Assembly (NCBI RefSeq): GCF_009800965.1
Contig: NZ_WUAF01000021.1
Location: forward strand, 1 to 64,000
From: Cognatazoarcus halotolerans
GTDB lineage: Bacteria > Pseudomonadota > Gammaproteobacteria > Burkholderiales > Rhodocyclaceae
DNA: 64,000 bases
Reading direction: 5' to 3'
Below are positions 62,018 to 64,000 of the stretch, one piece after another. Position 1 is the first letter of the stretch. Every line of letters begins with the position of its first letter. A model generated the notes under the pieces. It saw only the letters and a program-made list of their open reading frames with translations, searched no databases and was not told the DNA's origin. The translations under genes were made by a program, and so were the position numbers.

Positions 62018-62086
62018 ACGATCCGCGCAATCAAGCGCTGACCGCCGGCGTCGAGACCGGAGGCAGGCAGTGAAGGAGACAGGTAC

Positions 62087-64000
62087 ATGATCTGGGTTTT
62101 GCTATCCCTCCCTCCCTTGGCAGGAGCGCTCGCCTACCGGCGAGCGCCACTTTTTGCCTGGTGTGCGGCGGGGTTCGCATGGTTCGCCGCCTTGGGTTAC
62201 GCGGCCGGCTGGCATGCCGGCGTGGTGGTCCTGGTGCTGGCGGCCTACGCCGCAGTCATGACTGTTTTCCTGCGCGTCTCGCTGCGTCGCGCATTCGTCA
62301 CTGCCCCGATTCTCAAGGCCTTTCGAAAAGCGTTGCCTTCGATGTCACAGACCGAGAAGGATGCCCTCGAGGCCGGTACCGTGTGGTGGGAAGGCGAACT
62401 CTTTTCGGGCGATCCCGACTGGAAGCGGATGCTTGGCTACGCCTGGCCGAAGCTCACGCCCGAGGAGCAGTCCTTCCTCGACGTGGAGACCGCCGAGTTG
62501 TGCCGCCTGACCAAGGACTGGGAGAGTACGCAGAAGCAGGACCTGCCCGAGCACGTCTGGAAATACATCAAGGAAAAGGGCTTCCTCGGCATGATCATCC
62601 CGAAGGCGTTCGGTGGGAAGGGCTTCTCGGCCTACGCGCACTCGCAGGTCGTGACCAAGTTGTCGACCCGCTCCTCGGCGCCCGCGGTGACGGTGATGGT
62701 GCCCAACTCGCTCGGCCCGGCGGAACTGTTGCTGCATTACGGCACCCCCGAGCAGAAGCAGCACTACCTGCCGCGCCTGGCGGGAGGCCAGGAAATCCCG
62801 GCCTTCGCACTGACCAGTCCATGGGCTGGCTCGGATGCGGCCTCGATTCCCGATGCGGGTGTGATCGAGAAGGGCGTCTGGCAGGGCAGGGAAGTGCTCG
62901 GCATGCGGGTCTCCTTCGACAAGCGCTACATCACCCTGGCGCCGGTGTGCACCGTGTTCGGCCTGGCTTTCCGGCTCTACGACCCCGATCACCTGCTGGG
63001 GGAAGTCGAGGATCTCGGCATCACTTGTGCTTTGGTGCCGTGGAATCACCCCGGCGTGAATATCGGCCGGCGTCATTTCCCGCTGAATGCGGTGTGGATG
63101 AACGGCCCGATTCGCGGCAAGGACGTTTTCATGCCGCTCGAATTCATCATTGGCGGACCGAAGATGGCCGGCCAGGGCTGGCGCATGCTCATGGAATGCC
63201 TTGCCGCCGGGCGCTCGATATCGCTGCCGGGCTCGAATACCGGTATGCAGAAGATGACCGCCCGTGCGGTCGGTGCCTACGCCCGGGTGCGCTACCAGTT
63301 CAAGACCGCCATCGGCCGTTTCGAGGGTGTGGAAGAAGCGCTGACCCGGATTGGCGCCAACACCTACCTGTGCGAGGCGGCACGAGTGTTTACCGCCGGC
63401 GCGCTGGATCTCGGCGAGAAGCCCTCGGTGGTCTCGGCGATCGTCAAGTACCACGTGACCGAGCGGGCCCGCCAGACGGTCAATGACGGCATGGACGTGA
63501 TCGGCGGCAAGGGCATCTGCCTCGGCCCGCAGAACTTCCTCGGGCGTGCCTATCAGCAGATTCCGGTGGGTATCACCGTCGAGGGCGCCAACATCCTGAC
63601 CCGCAGCCTGATTCTCTTCGGTCAGGGTGCGATACGCTGTCATCCCTACGTACTCGAGGAAATGCACTCGGCGCAGGACAACGACCTCGACCGCTTCGAT
63701 GCCGCTTTCTGGGGGCACATCGGCTATACCGTGAGCAATGCCGGCCGGGCGCTGGTGATGGGGCTGACCGGATCGCACTTCGTGAAGGTGCCCGATTCGG
63801 TGGCGCCGGAAACGAAGCGCTACTACCAGCAGCTCACCCGCTTCTCCGCCGGCTTCGCCTTTCTCGCCGACATCTCGATGGGCTCGATGGGCGGTGCGCT
63901 CAAGCGCAAGGAGAAGCTCTCCGCGCGGCTCGGCGACATCCTCTCGCTGATGTACCTGGCCAGCGCAACGCTCAAGCGCTACGAGGAGGAAGGGCGGCAG
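62087..64000 (+). CDS. fadE: FadE-type acyl-CoA dehydrogenase (3' truncated by window)
   Basis: 638 codons are visible and the frame runs off the window; the family is usually about 815 residues. Two N-terminal membrane helices (MIWVLLSLPPLAGALAYRRA, then VVVLVLAAYAAVMTVFL) are typical of FadE. The dehydrogenase core has FLGMIIPKAFGGKGFSAYAH, VTVMVPNSLGPAELLLHYGT, ALTSPWAGSDAASIPD (FAD/substrate site) and QTVNDGMDVIGGKGICLGPQ. It catalyses the first step of fatty-acid beta-oxidation. GGAG precedes the ATG. A longer frame starting at 62161 in another register is a shadow. Confidence 0.94.
   Translation, partial: MIWVLLSLPPLAGALAYRRAPLFAWCAAGFAWFAALGYAAGWHAGVVVLVLAAYAAVMTVFLRVSLRRAFVTAPILKAFRKALPSMSQTEKDALEAGTVWWEGELFSGDPDWKRMLGYAWPKLTPEEQSFLDVETAELCRLTKDWESTQKQDLPEHVWKYIKEKGFLGMIIPKAFGGKGFSAYAHSQVVTKLSTRSSAPAVTVMVPNSLGPAELLLHYGTPEQKQHYLPRLAGGQEIPAFALTSPWAGSDAASIPDAGVIEKGVWQGREVLGMRVSFDKRYITLAPVCTVFGLAFRLYDPDHLLGEVEDLGITCALVPWNHPGVNIGRRHFPLNAVWMNGPIRGKDVFMPLEFIIGGPKMAGQGWRMLMECLAAGRSISLPGSNTGMQKMTARAVGAYARVRYQFKTAIGRFEGVEEALTRIGANTYLCEAARVFTAGALDLGEKPSVVSAIVKYHVTERARQTVNDGMDVIGGKGICLGPQNFLGRAYQQIPVGITVEGANILTRSLILFGQGAIRCHPYVLEEMHSAQDNDLDRFDAAFWGHIGYTVSNAGRALVMGLTGSHFVKVPDSVAPETKRYYQQLTRFSAGFAFLADISMGSMGGALKRKEKLSARLGDILSLMYLASATLKRYEEEGRQ

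Noticed and set aside
62161-63486. 441-residue plus-strand frame inside fadE
   Set aside because: It is in a different register from the clear acyl-CoA dehydrogenase frame beginning at 62087.

Overview
The window looks like a chromosomal segment of a high-GC Gram-negative bacterium, most likely a betaproteobacterium of the Rhodocyclales/Zoogloeaceae type (Thauera, Azoarcus and relatives). This is inferred from gene content: PEP-CTERM sorted exoproteins preceded by -24/-12 promoters, a fused FadE-type acyl-CoA dehydrogenase next to a PsrA-like regulator, CSPG-repeat giant exoproteins, and c-type cytochromes with cytochrome b561. No rRNA, tRNA, CRISPR array, integrase or insertion sequence was seen.

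Left flank (1-8326): the 3' end of a giant cadherin/CSPG-repeat surface protein overlaps a membrane diguanylate cyclase. A convergent minus-strand group follows: an HDOD protein and a YadGH-like ABC exporter pair. Next come a PEP-CTERM exoprotein behind a sigma-54 promoter and with a clear intrinsic terminator, and a small GYD-domain protein.

Centre (about 8880-48012): 39 kb of almost gap-free plus-strand genes encode a contractile injection system of the extracellular type (eCIS, Afp/PVC-like). In order: a small winged-helix-like protein, a Pvc16-type cap protein, an unknown, two sheath genes each followed by a tube gene, a CIS_tube (Pvc7-like) protein with a Gly/Ala-rich tail, a 57-residue Pvc6-like protein, hub (gpD) and spike (gpV) as separate genes, an unknown with a hydrophobic C-terminus, gp25, baseplate J, a Pvc12-like protein, two small beta-sandwich proteins, three proteins sharing an N-terminal module (325, 650 and 1668 residues), a likely tape-measure (Pvc14-like) protein and the AAA+ ATPase (Pvc15-like). 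The 3' end is a cargo region: a 1767-residue repeat protein, a helical-repeat protein, a DUF4157/OmpA-like/metalloprotease fusion, a small protein resembling the protease inhibitor emfourin, and an M6-like metalloprotease. A canonical-spacing -24/-12 element lies 37 nt before the first gap-free gene, so the locus may depend on RpoN. No T6SS membrane-complex genes, phage terminase, portal, capsid or lysis genes are present.

Right flank (48013-64000): an intergenic repeat block; a second diguanylate cyclase; an alpha/beta hydrolase and an M14-like carboxypeptidase in one operon; a stand-alone cyclic-nucleotide-binding protein; a sigma-54 activator without a receiver domain; an Old Yellow Enzyme family oxidoreductase; a PEP-CTERM GDSL esterase behind another -24/-12 element; an OmpR/TctE-type two-component system followed by cytochrome b561, a cytochrome c/porin-like fusion and a small cytochrome c; a strong terminator; and a PsrA-like TetR regulator with a perfect 20-bp palindromic operator, followed by fadE, which runs off the window.
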